Of a stretch of 64,000 nt of DNA, positions 35,611 through 48,193 are shown one piece after another; position 1 is the stretch's first letter, and the number at the start of each line of letters is the position of its first letter. The position numbers and the translations under genes are program-made. Below the pieces are notes generated by a model, which was not told where the DNA came from, did no database searches, and saw only the letters and a program-made list of their open reading frames with translations. The stretch spans positions 744,001-808,000 of the forward strand of contig VSJF01000004.1 of NCBI GenBank assembly GCA_009739215.1, written 5' to 3'. This DNA is from Floccularia luteovirens. Lineage: Eukaryota > Basidiomycota > Agaricomycetes > Agaricales > Squamanitaceae.

Positions 35611-37078
35611 ATGATCTTCGAATTTCTTCCAGTAGAACTCATTGCTGACATTCTCAGCGAATTGGACTTGGAATCCCTTATCAAACTAGCCTACCTTTCA
35701 AGGACGCTCTATAATGTCGCTTCTGACACCGCTCTCAACCCTTGGAGGCGTCCAATACTTCGAAATCTGAGCTCTCCAAGCCATACGTACGAAGTAGCCC
35801 TGAAACATCTCAGCGTCCGTCATGTCGTCCCCCGTCAAAACTGGATTGATATCTTGACAATGGCCCATCCATCTTTCATCTTATATGAAGCAACACTACC
35901 AAACCTGAAGGCTGTAGAATGGGAGGAATGTTTTAAACGTCGTTTTTTGCCAGGTTGGCGTAAATGGAAGAAGGACAACTCCTGGAAAGAGATCTTCTTG
36001 AAGTCAGTTTACTCTCATTTGCTTTGAATATCACTCGTCTCACAGCCATGGTGCACTGCTCTGTACAGAATGCTCCATAGAATATGGCACCGAAGTGTAA
36101 CTTCTTGTACAGCGGACGAAGCTTGGACCAAGTCAGTATTCCATCTGTGACACATATTGGTGTAGCTCATCGAGTAGGTACATTGTATTAAATCGAAACG
36201 GCTCTGCAAATGAACTCGAAATATCATCGCGCAATTTCAATCCCTTTGCCCTATTCAACGAAATAAAGTAAGACGGTCTACCAATGAGAGTGCAGCCACG
36301 TTCATAACAGACGTAGGTTACAAAACAACCTAGGTGATCTCGAAACACGTGTACAGGTGCGTACGCTCTTTAGAATCTATGTCAATACAATAACACACTC
36401 AACTACCTCTCAAATAAGCTACTCTTGGATCTAGCCGATGTGAGGATAATAGTGTTTGGTACGCTTGCTGAACCTAGAAGTACTTTGATGGTCAATCCCA
36501 ACGCTCTCTTCTTGTTACATCCGCCTGGAATTGAAGCTGGGGAGAGAATGAGGAACCGAAATGGAGTTCCAAGAATATCTACACCAGATAATTTCGTTGA
36601 AGATCATGGGGTGTATCCAATGTCTGCACCTTCTGTAGTGCGTGGCTATCGTGAGCTAATTTATCTACCTACATCTTCACTTATCCAAATAATAATTTAA
36701 ATCGGTAAGTATCACAAGAATACCGTATGTCATACACAACATACACGCGCCAGATGTATCCCCGCCCGGCGTTGATCCATGCCAACTATCCGTTCTACAC
36801 CCCAGGTGGTGATATCCGTTGGACAGAATCTGAGGGTTTGCACTGGGTGGGTAGTATGATGTGTGTTAGATCTCCCTCTCCTGCATATTCTTCCCTCTCA
36901 AATGTTCATGATTAGGATCATAGCCCAAATAATAGGACATCAATCCGGTGATGCTGATGGTAGCATCCCGGGGAGAAACCAATATGCTTCGTTTACATGG
37001 AGTGACTTGTGGGCGATCGCGCCGTGGCTGGAAGAGAGGATAACAAAGAGGATAGACGGTCCAGGCCTGGGAAATTAA
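35611..37078 (+). CDS. F-box protein (basidiomycete family)
   Basis: The N-terminal F-box reads FLPVELIADILSELDLESLI followed by KLAYLSRTLYNVASDTALNPW, fitting a Skp1-binding adaptor of an SCF ubiquitin ligase. The body continues AHPSFILYEATLPNLKAVEW and WKKDNSWKEIFLK. It is then spliced (GTCAGT..CTGTACAG, about 36002-36070) to MLHRIWHRSVTSCTADEAWT. Later exons give YIVLNRNGSANELE, DLADVRIIVFGTLAEPRSTL, ALFLLHPPGIEAGERMRNRN, ALIHANYPFYTPGGDIRW and YASFTWSDLWAIAPWLEERI, ending RIDGPGLGN. There are no LRR or WD repeats, so the substrate-binding part is a family-specific domain. About six introns, about 390 residues. Substrate unknown. Confidence 0.85.
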
Positions 37079-37180
37079 CTCTGGTGAACTTCTGAATTAA
37101 TATTGCTCTTCAATCTTTCATTGTAATGTGGAAGTAGCAAGACTTACCATTATCCTTATGTCGTTATCTGTTTGACATTC

Positions 37181-37560
37181 CTAGCGAAGAACCTGTCTTG
37201 AAATGGTGCGCAGTTCCCCTCTGATTTTATGTCGTGAGTCTCGGTAAGAGGAGTAGACTTGGTCCCGCCTACTTTTTGATTGAAGCAAACCCGTTGTGCG
37301 AAGTAATACAGTGGTCACAATCTTTCTAAGGATAGGTCCATGCTCCTTCATCATGGTATCCTTTGGATGGACACCCACAGTCTAATCAATACCACAGCCT
37401 TGTTAAGACTTGCAAGACATCATCCTTCTCCTGATTTACTACCCAATCAAAGTCGACGAACCACGCCCCTCTATCCTTGACCAAGAAATTCTTGCGGGTC
37501 TCCGATATCTCCAATAGTAAGAGTTCGTGAGAAAATGTGACCTGTTGAACGGTTCTGTAG
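37181..37560 (-). pseudogene. Decayed fragment of a fungal kinase-like (FunK1-type) gene
   Basis: Minus-strand frames here resemble the C-terminal part of agaricomycete FunK1/protein-kinase-like proteins. ISETRKNFLVKDRGAWFVDF with DW next (about 37431-37500) looks like the catalytic loop and the DFDW metal motif, but the H-G-D before the loop is absent. After a stop, another frame reads TVGVHPKDTMMKEHGPILRK (about 37320-37380), like the family's terminal 'EHD' segment. Stops and frame changes interrupt the two parts, and the N-terminal lobe is missing. It lies directly downstream of the small membrane protein gene. It is best read as a gene relic. The family assignment is from motif memory, not a search. 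Confidence 0.4.
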
Positions 37561-37587
37561 AGAGCCACATATCTAGATACGAAGATA

Positions 37588-38138
37588 TCATCTAGATATT
37601 TCATTCCTTGCAAGATGTGTATATATGACCTCTTTGTTCGGATATTTCTGAGCAACTCTCAACTGATAGGAGTAACTTTTGATCAATTTGTGTTTTAGAT
37701 TCGGCCAAACTAAGGCCTGCTTAGTTTCTGGGTTCTGAACAGTACTTTTCAGAACAACCAAAGATTCGCGATAGATAATATAGCCGGTCATCATTGTAAA
37801 TGTCATGATAAATGGTCGGTCAATTTTGTGTGATGTTTTTTCGATATACGCGCCGCCAAGAAGCCACGTACCCGTAAATACCAGAATGATGCTAAAATTG
37901 ATGTCTGTTGGATGCCTGTTTCCGGCAATATTAATTTTGGTTGATAAAACATACCATGTTCCCCTTTTTGTCAATTTGGGTAGGTGATCAGAACGTATCT
38001 TATGCAACGACTTCATCCGGTGGAAGTATAATTAGAACGTGCAAATATTCTCACCAGACGGGTGTTGTATACATTATCAAATAAGTCGTCTGGAAGCGCG
38101 CCATACGGGTCTGTTGGAGGATTCGGGTTGGGTTGCAT
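37588..38138 (-). CDS. Small membrane protein of unknown function
   Basis: I do not recognise the family. The ATG at 38138 gives MQPNPNPPTDPYGALPDDLF, continuing DNVYNTRL to a GTGAGA donor. The second exon (SLHKIRSDHLPKLTKRGTW) starts after GATGAAG, and the third follows a GAAACAG acceptor with HPTDINFSIILVFTGTWLLG. Two hydrophobic helices are visible (about residues 53-72 and 85-105: FIMTFTMMTGYIIYRESLVV), followed by a hydrophilic tail ending YTHLARNEISR. Both splice joins keep frame. The length is about 145 residues. A small organelle-membrane protein is plausible but not shown. It is divergent from the first RhoGEF gene, with 400 bp between starts. Confidence 0.65.
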
Positions 38139-38538
38139 TCGTTGTCCCCTAACTAGTTTGATTGAGTATAAAGGGGGATTTAGTAAGGACTTAGTACTGA
38201 GGGCCCAGACTTTGCAACTATAGGGGTGTATAGACCGTAGGTGACAGAGTGGAACTAACTACCTAGGAGCTTGAGGTTAGTGAAGCTGATCTCTATAGCT
38301 TAAATTACGGTGAAGATACAAAGGATTCAGCGACGATGAAAGAAACGTGACACAGAACATCGCGCCGGGTCATGTGACCGCGAGGTGGTTGAGTGCAGGT
38401 CGAATGTGCTGAGTTGTTGATGGTATGTTACGGCCACAGTGCTAACGACAGTCTGCAGAACACCTTCTGGTTCTACGCCATATCACTTCGTTCCTCGCTC
38501 ACATTCTTTCAACCTACATTTTCTTTCATTTCGAACCT

Positions 38539-41500
38539 ATGGCCCTAAGCGCTTCCCCTCGCAAGGTTGTACCTCTTGCCAGTGGTGAAAGTCCCCCGGG
38601 TAGAGTCAAAGCGCTACCATCTAACCCCAGCATAACGAAACGGGTCTTCTACTGTGGAGTGGTGGTAGAGGGATCGGAGAATGGCAGGAGACTACCAGAA
38701 GGTAAGCCCACTTGCCACATGACTTTTGGTTGGAAGCTATATAAATTTATCCAACCTAGATATACAAGATCTTGTCCTGTCTCTCGGAAACTCTCTGCCC
38801 CAAGAGCTTTCAAACTCACTTCTGAATTCCACGTCGAATTCTTCACTAAGTGAACTTGTAAGTCATATCTTGCGCATGTCGTTTTGTTGGGTAGCGACGA
38901 TCAAGTGCATGATAATACAAAGCGTCATTCCGATCTTGAGGTTTGCTGGTTGTCCAAGCAGCTGCAATAATCAAGTACCGTTCTTTATCACATCTTTCTC
39001 ATTGTTCTGCCAACGTGAATTATGTGTTGATTTATTACATGATTTTACAGAATGAGGTACAACGGAAGCGGGCTTTGACTGACACAACTGCACTTTCGTC
39101 TGTTGTTAATGAACTAGTGACAAGTGAACGATCCTATGTCAATCGTCTTCAAATTCTCAAAAACGACTATGCCGATCCTCTTCGAAATTTCGCCAGAAGT
39201 AAAGACACAGCTATAATCCCTGCATACGAAGCAAAGACTCTCTTCGGCAATATAGACAATTTGCTACCTGTCAATGAGGCATTTTTAGCTGATTTGGAGG
39301 ATATGCTGGCTTCCAATGGATCTGGAAAGATTGGCGGTGTTGGCGATGTTGCTTTGCGACATTTTAAGGACCTACGTGGCTTTGAGCAATACAAACAATA
39401 TTACTCGAAGCGTGAAGATGCTCAGATCATTTTTGAACGAGAAATCTCAAAGAGGTCTTCACGGTTTGCTGCCTATATTGATGTGAGGGTTATGATATCT
39501 CTTATCGCTCAGAGTTTTAATGTTCATTTCTTCCGTTTCCAGCATATAAAGTACCAATCTACTGATGCTAAAAACCGTATTGGGCTACGGGAGCTTCTCA
39601 TGGAACCGGTTCAGCGCATACCACGATATACATTGCTTTTTCGAACCATGCTCAAACATATGGCCCCAAACGATCCACAAAGAGCCAAAATTATCGAAGC
39701 TGATGCAATAGCTAGCAAAATTGCTCTGGCAGAAGCGGACGAACAAACTAAACGTGCTGCTATATTTTACTGCTTAAGTGCAACAATTGATGGCTTCCCC
39801 CCTGACCTTTTCTCCAACTCGCGAAAGTTTATCGATTGCATCGACGTGGAGGATATCTTGATGGATGTGCCACAGTCATCTGCAGCATCAACAACGAGCT
39901 CTTCAGCCTCCTCGTTACACTGTACTTTGTTTCTTTTCGATGACAAGCTCATGATTGTCAAACGTCCTGGAAACGGCGAAAAGGGTGGAAAGGTTCTGTC
40001 TGGTTTGGAAGATCTTGACAGGTTGACGAAAGCTGGTGGTATTCCTACCGGAAAGAAAAAAAGTGGCATGTCATGCAAAGGAGTTGTTGATGTGACAGAT
40101 GTGGTCGCTACAGATATTGGTGGTGCTGGTAAGAGCTTGGTTTGATGTCCCTCCGAGATTGTTCATTATATCATCATACGTCTTTGTACAGACATCAACC
40201 TTTATCTCGAAAACCCTCCTCAAGATCAGACGGAACGTTGGTCCGGTCGTCCTTTTCGGTCATTATCAGTTGTAATACCTCCAATGCCGGTCAACTTGGA
40301 TCCTACTCAAACAGAAGCAGATAAAAGCCGATTCTTAGAGAATCTGTGGCACGTTCAAGCAACATATCGTTCGAGGCTTGGGCAGTCCGTAGTTCTTCGT
40401 TCTGAGGATCAAGAGGTCGAGTCTAGGGGAGGGAAAATTACCATGGCACGCACCTATTACAATGTCTACCAGCGGACTGCCTTTTTGCAAGAAACTAAGA
40501 AGGTCGTTATTTTTAGATTCCGCCTATCTCTGTTTAACACATCCTTCCTAGACTAAAATTGTGGTACACATTGACCCGCTCGGTTCTGCCGATCCCATAC
40601 CATTCGGCATTGGTGCTCCGCCGTTTGCAAGAATTCGCATCCAACCCATGGCCGGAGGATTATGTCGCTACGCCGTCTCCTCAAGAGATCCTGCGGATGA
40701 AGGTGAAGAGGACATTGTCCAGACTGAGAGAGTTCCGTCCCGTATTGTTCAAACTAGTACGTAAATTCTTTGTTATCATCTGATAAAATGCTGACGTTTT
40801 TTGTAGTACACCAATTCGGGTTGTTTGAATTTAAGACAGGCAGGGAATCAAGGCCCTCGACACCAACTGCTCGTTCAAAGGCTGCTATATTCGGATTGGA
40901 TGCTATTTCTAGAAATCTGTTTGGTGCCCGCCCTGGATCATCAATGGGTGAATTTTTTGGCGGGTCAATCAATAGCCACAGACGCACAAAGTCAACTACG
41001 AGTCGTTCATCTATGTACACACAGACAACAGGCGATAGTAGCATGAAATTCTCCTACCGCTCGAATTCAACTGCAACTACAATTTCAACAATGGATGATG
41101 ATTCATCTTTCTTCGCATCCAGATCTTCAAAAGGAAAACGTTCGCGGAAGGGCAGTCAGCCTTCGGGTGGCTCGACATCTGACTCAGAAAAGGGAACGCC
41201 TAATCGTAGCTGGTCTTTGAGAATGCGTTCCAGATCTGAGTCTAGGATAGACGCTACCAGTGATAAAGATACTGACTATAGTGACATAGAGGATGATAAC
41301 GGAACAATTATGGCGAAGGAGAGGAAGGTTGATTCTTCGGATTATCATCTGGCTATGCAGCTCGAACTCGCTCGCCAAAATAGCTTATCTCAACATGGAA
41401 AACCGGTTACACCCATGGATCTGAATATCCCAGTTGAAGAAACTATTTATGAAGGTTGGTTTATTGTACTGAGTTTGTTGCGCGTAATAGTTACTGATTC

Positions 41501-43169
41501 GCATTACAGAGCTACCTCCTCCTCCCGTCCAACATCCATATACGACCATGAACGATGCCAAGAGTCATAGATCAATAACACCTCGCCCAGAATCACCTTC
41601 ACCATCCACGAATGGTCGCTCCATTTCGGCAGATCGTCGTCCTTTTGGTCCCCGGTGTCCATCTCCATTGCCTCCTAAAAGTCCTCAAGCAAAATTTCCA
41701 GTAGATCTCCCACAAGCCGATGGGGTCCTTCCCGCAACTCCAGCACGCAACTCGATGCTACCAACAGCTATCCCTAGAAGTAAACGGCAGAACTTCTTGC
41801 CAACCTTAAATGTGGACACCACACCGAAACCTAATTCGAACGGTGCGCCTCCAGTCCCAAGCTCGGTTGAGCCGCTTTCAATCAAGAAAAAGGCTTCTGT
41901 CCGCTCATCAATGATTGCAGTTGAGCCCTTTGCACCCACCCGGAAACTTTATTCTAGAGACTCACCACTGTCACGTCCGCCCGGACATGTTGCATCTGCC
42001 CGACGAGTTTCTCCGAAGTTCCGCAAATCCAAATCTTCTCCACCCACAAAAAATCAACCAAACAAAAGTGAAAGTATCGATAGATTAGTACAACTGTCAG
42101 CTTCAACCAAGGAGGATGTGAGATATCATGATGATAAACCCTACTGGCCATTGCTAACTAGTCGTCTTATCAGATTGAATCTTCACGCAGAGCAATCAAA
42201 CGCATTAAATTAGAGGTTGAAGAATTGTGCTCTTCTCAGCAGGGTAGTCAAGACCCTTATTCAAGACCTGCTTCACCGGATAAAGGGTTACGATCACCTC
42301 AACCCACGACACCCATGGTAAGTAACTTGGGCATATATTTCTTTTAGCTGCATCAAACGTCTTCTAGACAAAGGCGGCCCTGGAACGTATGGAAGAGATG
42401 AGACAACTGATAGGACGCAGACAAGGCGAAGGGACGCCTCGAAGACGCCTTGTAAATGGATTCAACGACCCGCAAACACCAACATCTGCATCTTCAGGGA
42501 TCACAGCAACGGCACAATCAGTAGAAGCCCTTATTTCCACCGCTGAACACGGACTTTTGCGAGCCTTTTCTAATCAGGAGGAGTTTGAGATGAGCTTGAA
42601 AGCGTTGGCAGCTGAATTCAGAGAGGTACAGTTTTTTTTGGTTTTCATGATTCAAGGTTAGCTCAACAAGTTGAACAGAAAGTTCTTGATGCTGAAAAGA
42701 CAAGATTGGAGCTACAGAATGCAAAGAGGCAGTGCGAACTTGTTAAAAGTTTGCTGAATGATGCGACCACAGAGAAGGAAATTATGTATGAGGTATTTCT
42801 ACTCCTGTCCCTGAGATATTTCACAGAGCTAATGTGTAATGACAGGCGTTTAATGAGGAATTGGATGGAATGTATAACGATGTCAATCTACCTGACGATG
42901 AAGCCTGGGCTGCAATGACAAAGGATCTACGAGTCACCAAGGAAACGAGAAATTCTCTTTCGAAAGAAAATTCGTGAGTCATACCTTCACTTCGAATATA
43001 CTACTGAATAATGACACCCTTCATCTAGGCAACTTAAACGACGATTGGCAGAAGTTGAATTAGAACACGAAGAGTATGTCATCTTATTTTTTCCCCTGCA
43101 TATCATTCCTGACAGTTTCCTCTCTCCAGATGGGGTGAACTTCTTCGTACGCATGGATTGATACCATGA
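38539..43169 (+). CDS. Dbl-homology RhoGEF, large multidomain protein
   Basis: This is a guanine-nucleotide exchange factor for Rho/Cdc42-type GTPases in polarity and morphogenesis. The start ATG is at 38539 (MALSASPRKVVPLASGESPP). The DH domain begins LSSVVNELVTSERSYVNRLQ, with EISKRSSRFAAYIDHIKYQS and LRELLMEPVQRIPRYTLLFR, the hallmark helix. A PH-like region follows with SLHCTLFLFDDKLMIVKRPG. The middle is long, Ser/Pro-rich and disordered. A C-terminal coiled coil includes LDAEKTRLELQNAKRQCELV and the tail ELVKSLLNDATTEKEIMYEA. The gene ends LEHEEWGELLRTHGLIP with the stop at 43167-43169. About a dozen introns and roughly 1,300 residues. It converges on another RhoGEF gene, with 390 bp between stops. 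The exact target GTPase is unknown. Confidence 0.87.
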
Positions 43170-43559
43170 TAATTACTACCATATCTGCTTCATCTTTTGG
43201 ACGTTCCAATACTAATTTCGCTTTCGATGAGTAAATGTAACATAATGTATGATAAACTCGGGCTGGAATCCCGATCTGAATGAATAAACAAATCAAAACG
43301 CTTTTAATTGCTGGAGCAATACATATCTCGACATCAACAACCCGGTTAAATGTCGAAGGGGTTTGGAAGTAAACTATACAAGTGACAGAACTATATAGGT
43401 GGAAATAAAATAGCTTGGACGTATGCAATGATGTGATACAGGTATTAAAATGCTGATCAACCGCTCGATAGATTAGATACTTGTACAAAGAAGAACGTAT
43501 AAAATAAGGGCTCATCCAAAAGGAAATGGTGATTCCGGGAACGCAGCAAATGATAAACT

Positions 43560-46500
43560 CTATGTGCCCGCTGTGCTACAATCCACAAAAGTCGTCGAAG
43601 TAAACAGAGAAGGAGGTGCCATTTTTCGATCAGATATACTTTTGGACCGTCGCCGGAGAGGCGCCTTCCATATATTAAGCATACTTGGTGACATATGTAG
43701 CTGGTTTGGTTGAGTTTGAGGTTGAGTTTGAGGGTCGGGGGTAGACTTCGTCACAAAGAAACCCTTGACATTTCGAACAAGTGATCTAGATGCCTTTGGA
43801 AGAGGCACCTCAACACTATGGTCCCCCGAAACGAAGCTAACCGAGCTGCTTTCGTTTGAAGCAGATATGGGCGTTGTTTTCAAGGACGAGGTAGATGGAG
43901 ATGATGGAGATGATGATCCCATTTGGTTGCTTTGGATATTTTCCCTCGGAGTTATGGATGTGATACTGAGTTTGTGTTTATTTCTCCTGCTAGCCAGTGA
44001 TCCCTTCATCACAGAAATCGAATCTGCAACATTTTGCAGGCTGTTCCCTTCATCTATAGGGCTCTTTCTTCTAGGAACCCGGACGCTTTCGTGCCTTGAT
44101 AGGCGATTTTTTGCTAGTCCTGCAACACTGATTGCAGAGTTCGACCGCACAAAGCCTTGGCGGCCGATTTTAGGTGCTTGGAATAACTCTTCGTCGTGAC
44201 TAGATGCATACGACCTAGCGTTCAAACAAAGTTGAGAGGTGACATCTTGAAGTCCTTGTTCAACGCGATGCCGAACAACAGTAGATGATCTTTGGATAAG
44301 GATTGTTTCAGAATCGGTTGGGGAAAATATAGCTTTCATGGAAGCTGTAGATGAGCGTCTGCTTGAATTAGCCGAATCATACCGGAATGCCGGGCGATTC
44401 CTCTCATACTGCCTACTCTCTGGAGGTATTGCAGTAAGACAAGGTTCCGACAGTTCAGTATCCGATGGACAGGATACTTCAGGGATAGAGTGTATAGTCG
44501 GCAGAGGGGAACCATTCGGAGATGTATTATTTGATTTGGAAAGAATCAATCCACCCTTCCCATTAATTTGGAAGCTAGGCGTTGGTTCTTTTGCCCACTT
44601 TGGAGAAAGACCGAGTGCTTCATGTATTGCCTTGACCCAAACATTTTTTTCTCGCTGACAGGACGCAGCTAGTTCAAATTGCTGTTCTGGAGACGAAAGA
44701 CGAAAAGATGAGGGTAGTAGTGCTAAGAACAGATTGTAATTATTAAGGATTCTCAAGGCAAAAGTGTCACCACTTACCATCTTCTTCGTCGAAAAGCGTA
44801 AAGGTTGCAATTGAAAACCAATGACGAGGCTCATATTTTTTCCCTTTCGATACCTTCGCCAGCACAAGATATCCTCCGGGGTACAGAAATGCTCCGAGAT
44901 ATTTTGCTTTGATACTTGTTGAGCTACTCAATGACTCCCGAGAGTCGTAGAATATGACATCAAGACAGCCAGCAAAAATGCAAGTCCCTAGAGAATCAAG
45001 AAAGCTAAAGGTGAGAGCCTCATATGAGGTATCGTGCTGTGTAGAGTTCGGGATAGAGAAGCGAGAGGAGATGAGTGATGATCTGGTGGCGATATCTTGC
45101 CGCCGGCGAGCATCGTCAACAGAACTAGCAACTTCCTTCATTGCGGCAGCTGCATTCTCCACAACCAAATTACCTTCGTGACGAGTGCTTGAATGCGAAG
45201 ACCCTGACCCACTAGAAGAACATTTGAGCTGTTCAAGAAGTAGAGGATATTTGCATATACGCTGAATGGGTTTAATCATATAGTCGGTAAACGCGATGCG
45301 ACGCGTAGGTTTGCCTTGTTCCGAAGATGAAAATATGTCGGCAAGACTTGCCTGCGGTCGAACACAACGAGCAACATTGTCCAAAGATGTTAGGGACATT
45401 GCTCGTCTGCGATCTTCTGAGCCTGACGTAAGGGAATTACCTGAGGAGCGATCGTCTGACTCTGTCCTTGAAATAACCCTTGGTTCAAGTGCAGCTTTGG
45501 ATACCAGAGCACTGCAACGTTGCTCGTAAAGGTCCCACTCCAATGGATATCTTTGCATCGCCTTCCTTACAGCATCCACTGCTTCCAGATGCCCGGCACA
45601 GAAAGTTTCGTAAACCCGGAAACGAGATCCCTAGTTGATATTGGGTCATCTCAAAATTGACATGAATGTGTGCAAGCAAAACAGACCAACCTCGTTAACA
45701 AACTTCTCTGATACAAGGCGAATAGCTTCATCGAGGTTTTCCGGGCATTCCTGTTTCTCCTCAGACCCGACTTTCCCAAAAGCCCCGTATTCTGAAAATA
45801 GACCCAGGGGAGCCAACAATTCTTGAAGCTCGTGAACAAAATTTTCATGAAGTTCGAGTAATTCCTCGGAATTACGGTTCAAGATCTCGATCTCACTTTC
45901 AGTGAAAACGGAGCGTGATACCATTTTTAAGGATTCTTTGCCGGCATGTATGGTTGAGTATTGGGAGGTAGGTGTGTCGGGTAATGTGGTAGAAGATGCA
46001 AGAGCAGCGGCTTGCAGTTGTAAGTATGAATTCGACCAAGTATTTGATGCGAGGCTCGTAGGGGCACGACTGAAAGTAGAGTTTACAGTGTGAGTTCGCA
46101 AAGGGATTACTGGGAGGTTGCGAAGGTAAATCTGTTATAGAGCTGTTAGCTCATATAACGTGAGAGATGTCAAGCTTACTGTCACCAGCGCCTTCAAGTC
46201 GTACAGATACCCAGTCTCAGTGTATAGTATTTCCTTCAAGGCATAGTACTGGCGAATCGCATCTTTGTCAGTTGTTGAGCACAGAAGGGCATCTTGACCA
46301 CTTTGTGTAGAATTCCCGCTACGTCGTAAGTCTGAGTTGGCACTGTTCTCGCTGTCGCTATCAGACGAGTATGTCAACTGGAAGCTTGGAGACATGTGGC
46401 CGGTGTTATATGAGATTTCTCGTGTGTCATTACGGCTCGGAAATGGCGTTAATAAGGCTTCGTGTAGTTGCGACATGGCTGGTTCTGACATGCAACGTTG

Positions 46501-47043
46501 GAGGCTGGCACAATTCACTTTACGACATACACGAGGAGACAACGAGGCAGGAGATGTGGCTGACGTAGATTGTGAGGTGGTTGAGAGATGAGAAAAACAA
46601 GTAGCCGATCGTCGAACGGCCCTTGAAGGAGAGGTAGGATGTATGGAAGTCCGTTTCGGAGAAGAGATGAGGAGAGAGACTGGAAGGTGAGACGTGTTTG
46701 AATCAATCTCATTATCCGGAGGCGCCTGTTCTTCGTCATTACTACACACTTGGATATGTCGAGAAGAAAGACTTGACGTCGGTGTGCAAATTGGGGAAGC
46801 TACGATAGAGGGTAGAGGCATAAAACTATATGAACTAGGAGATTTCTTCGGTATGAAATGACCACGTTCCATAGACTTTTGCTGGATATATTTCGAACCC
46901 TCATGTTTCTTGTGAGCGAGAGGAGTTGAGGATCGAATATCTACGCGAGGTAAAGAGGAGTTGGATGGCTGACAGGGTATAGTAGAATGAAGTGGTGATT
47001 GATTAAATGATGGCCAAGGGGTTTTTGGACAGGAACCTTCCAT
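43560..47043 (-). CDS. Second RhoGEF with DH and PH domains
   Basis: This is a Rho-family exchange factor. The first ATG in the open frame is at 47043 (MEGSCPKTPWPSFNQSPLHS). About 250 disordered residues rich in Ser/Thr/Pro come first. The DH domain starts YYALKEILYTETGYLYDLKA and includes LLELHENFVHELQELLAPLG, YETFCAGHLEAVDAVRKAMQ and RRIAFTDYMIKPIQRICKYP (the conserved PIQRI.KYPLLLEQL helix). A PH domain follows with KYLGAFLYPGGYLVLAK and FELAASCQREKNVWVKAIHE. The long C terminus is basic and Ser-rich and ends FVDCSTAGT at 43560. Only about four introns. Roughly 1,080 residues. The frame extends upstream of 47043 without an ATG, so an extra 5' exon cannot be excluded. Confidence 0.87.
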
Positions 47044-48193
47044 GAAGGGAACAGAAGGCAAGAAGAGGTGCAAAATATATGCGGCTGAAAGATATTCAAA
47101 CACAATGATATTAGAAATATCGCAATGATTGCGATTAACACCTATGACAAGAAAGGGGACACAACGTACCGGACCGCCAGGCAAATACGCAATAGACGCG
47201 TGCGTGATAGAATAGAGAATAGGAGATGCAGGATTTCTATGACAGTATGTTGTCTCTATGCAGAAATAAGCTCTAAGAGTCAATGACGTGGTGGTATGAG
47301 AGGGAGTTCCTTGGTGAGGATATAAACTAGAGAAAAGAGAAGTCAGCCAGGACAAAAAGAATGACGAGAGCCAAATGTGTTGAGCTGAAAATCAGCAGTT
47401 GATAAATAGCGGGCGACAGATGGGAGACTTGAAAGCAGACAAGCCGGTTTCAGGCATCGCTCCGTACATGTCGCGGAGATAAGCTTAGGTATCGACTTGT
47501 CCTAGACCCTTTCTCGCGTGCCAGCATTCCACTGTCTCATCAGATCCACCAATTGCCAGTAGTTTGAGCTATCATCATCGCAACAGCTGTGCTCATAGTA
47601 GTATTCCAAATTTTATGTGATCATGCATAACAGAACAATGCCTTAGACATGCTTATAAATCAACTGCTGCTCTACGACGACATCAAACCAAATCTAGGGT
47701 TTTACTCTTTACTGCTGCCGTGTTCACAATATATGGAACTCAGTCCATGCAGGCCCCATATGTATTATACACTCGTGGATAACATGCACCGCCTATGGTT
47801 GAAACTTAAAACTCTACTTATTTTCCTCAGTGGGAATGGCCCCGTGATAATAATACGGACCGAAGTCCCATATAACAAGGCATTCGAAAAAAGAAAAACC
47901 GTGAAATTAGGAAGTTATGAAAGACAATATCGTTGCACAAAGTTAGACACATCCACTTAAGCTGCCCTTGCTGCATGGTTCATCCGCATTGTCTGGCACA
48001 GGCACTGACTTTTACCGGGAAACAAGGCATAAAATATATCTTGGGCATGTGCCCATCAAACTCTTTGTTAAAGAACCCATAGCACCTCATACCGTAGGCT
48101 CCTCAGACGAAACAGTTTACCTTATTAACCCAAATCATGGCATTTTCATTCAAGTCTACGAATCTCAAAATAGAGCCATCACCAAGAAAAGTG
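47044..48193. other. Intergenic 1.15 kb, no gene recognised
   Basis: This lies between two minus-strand genes. It holds the likely promoter of the second RhoGEF gene and the 3' region of the GRR1-like gene. Open frames on the plus strand (47649-48240) show no family signature and no splice continuity. I see no RNA gene or repeat. Confidence 0.4.
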
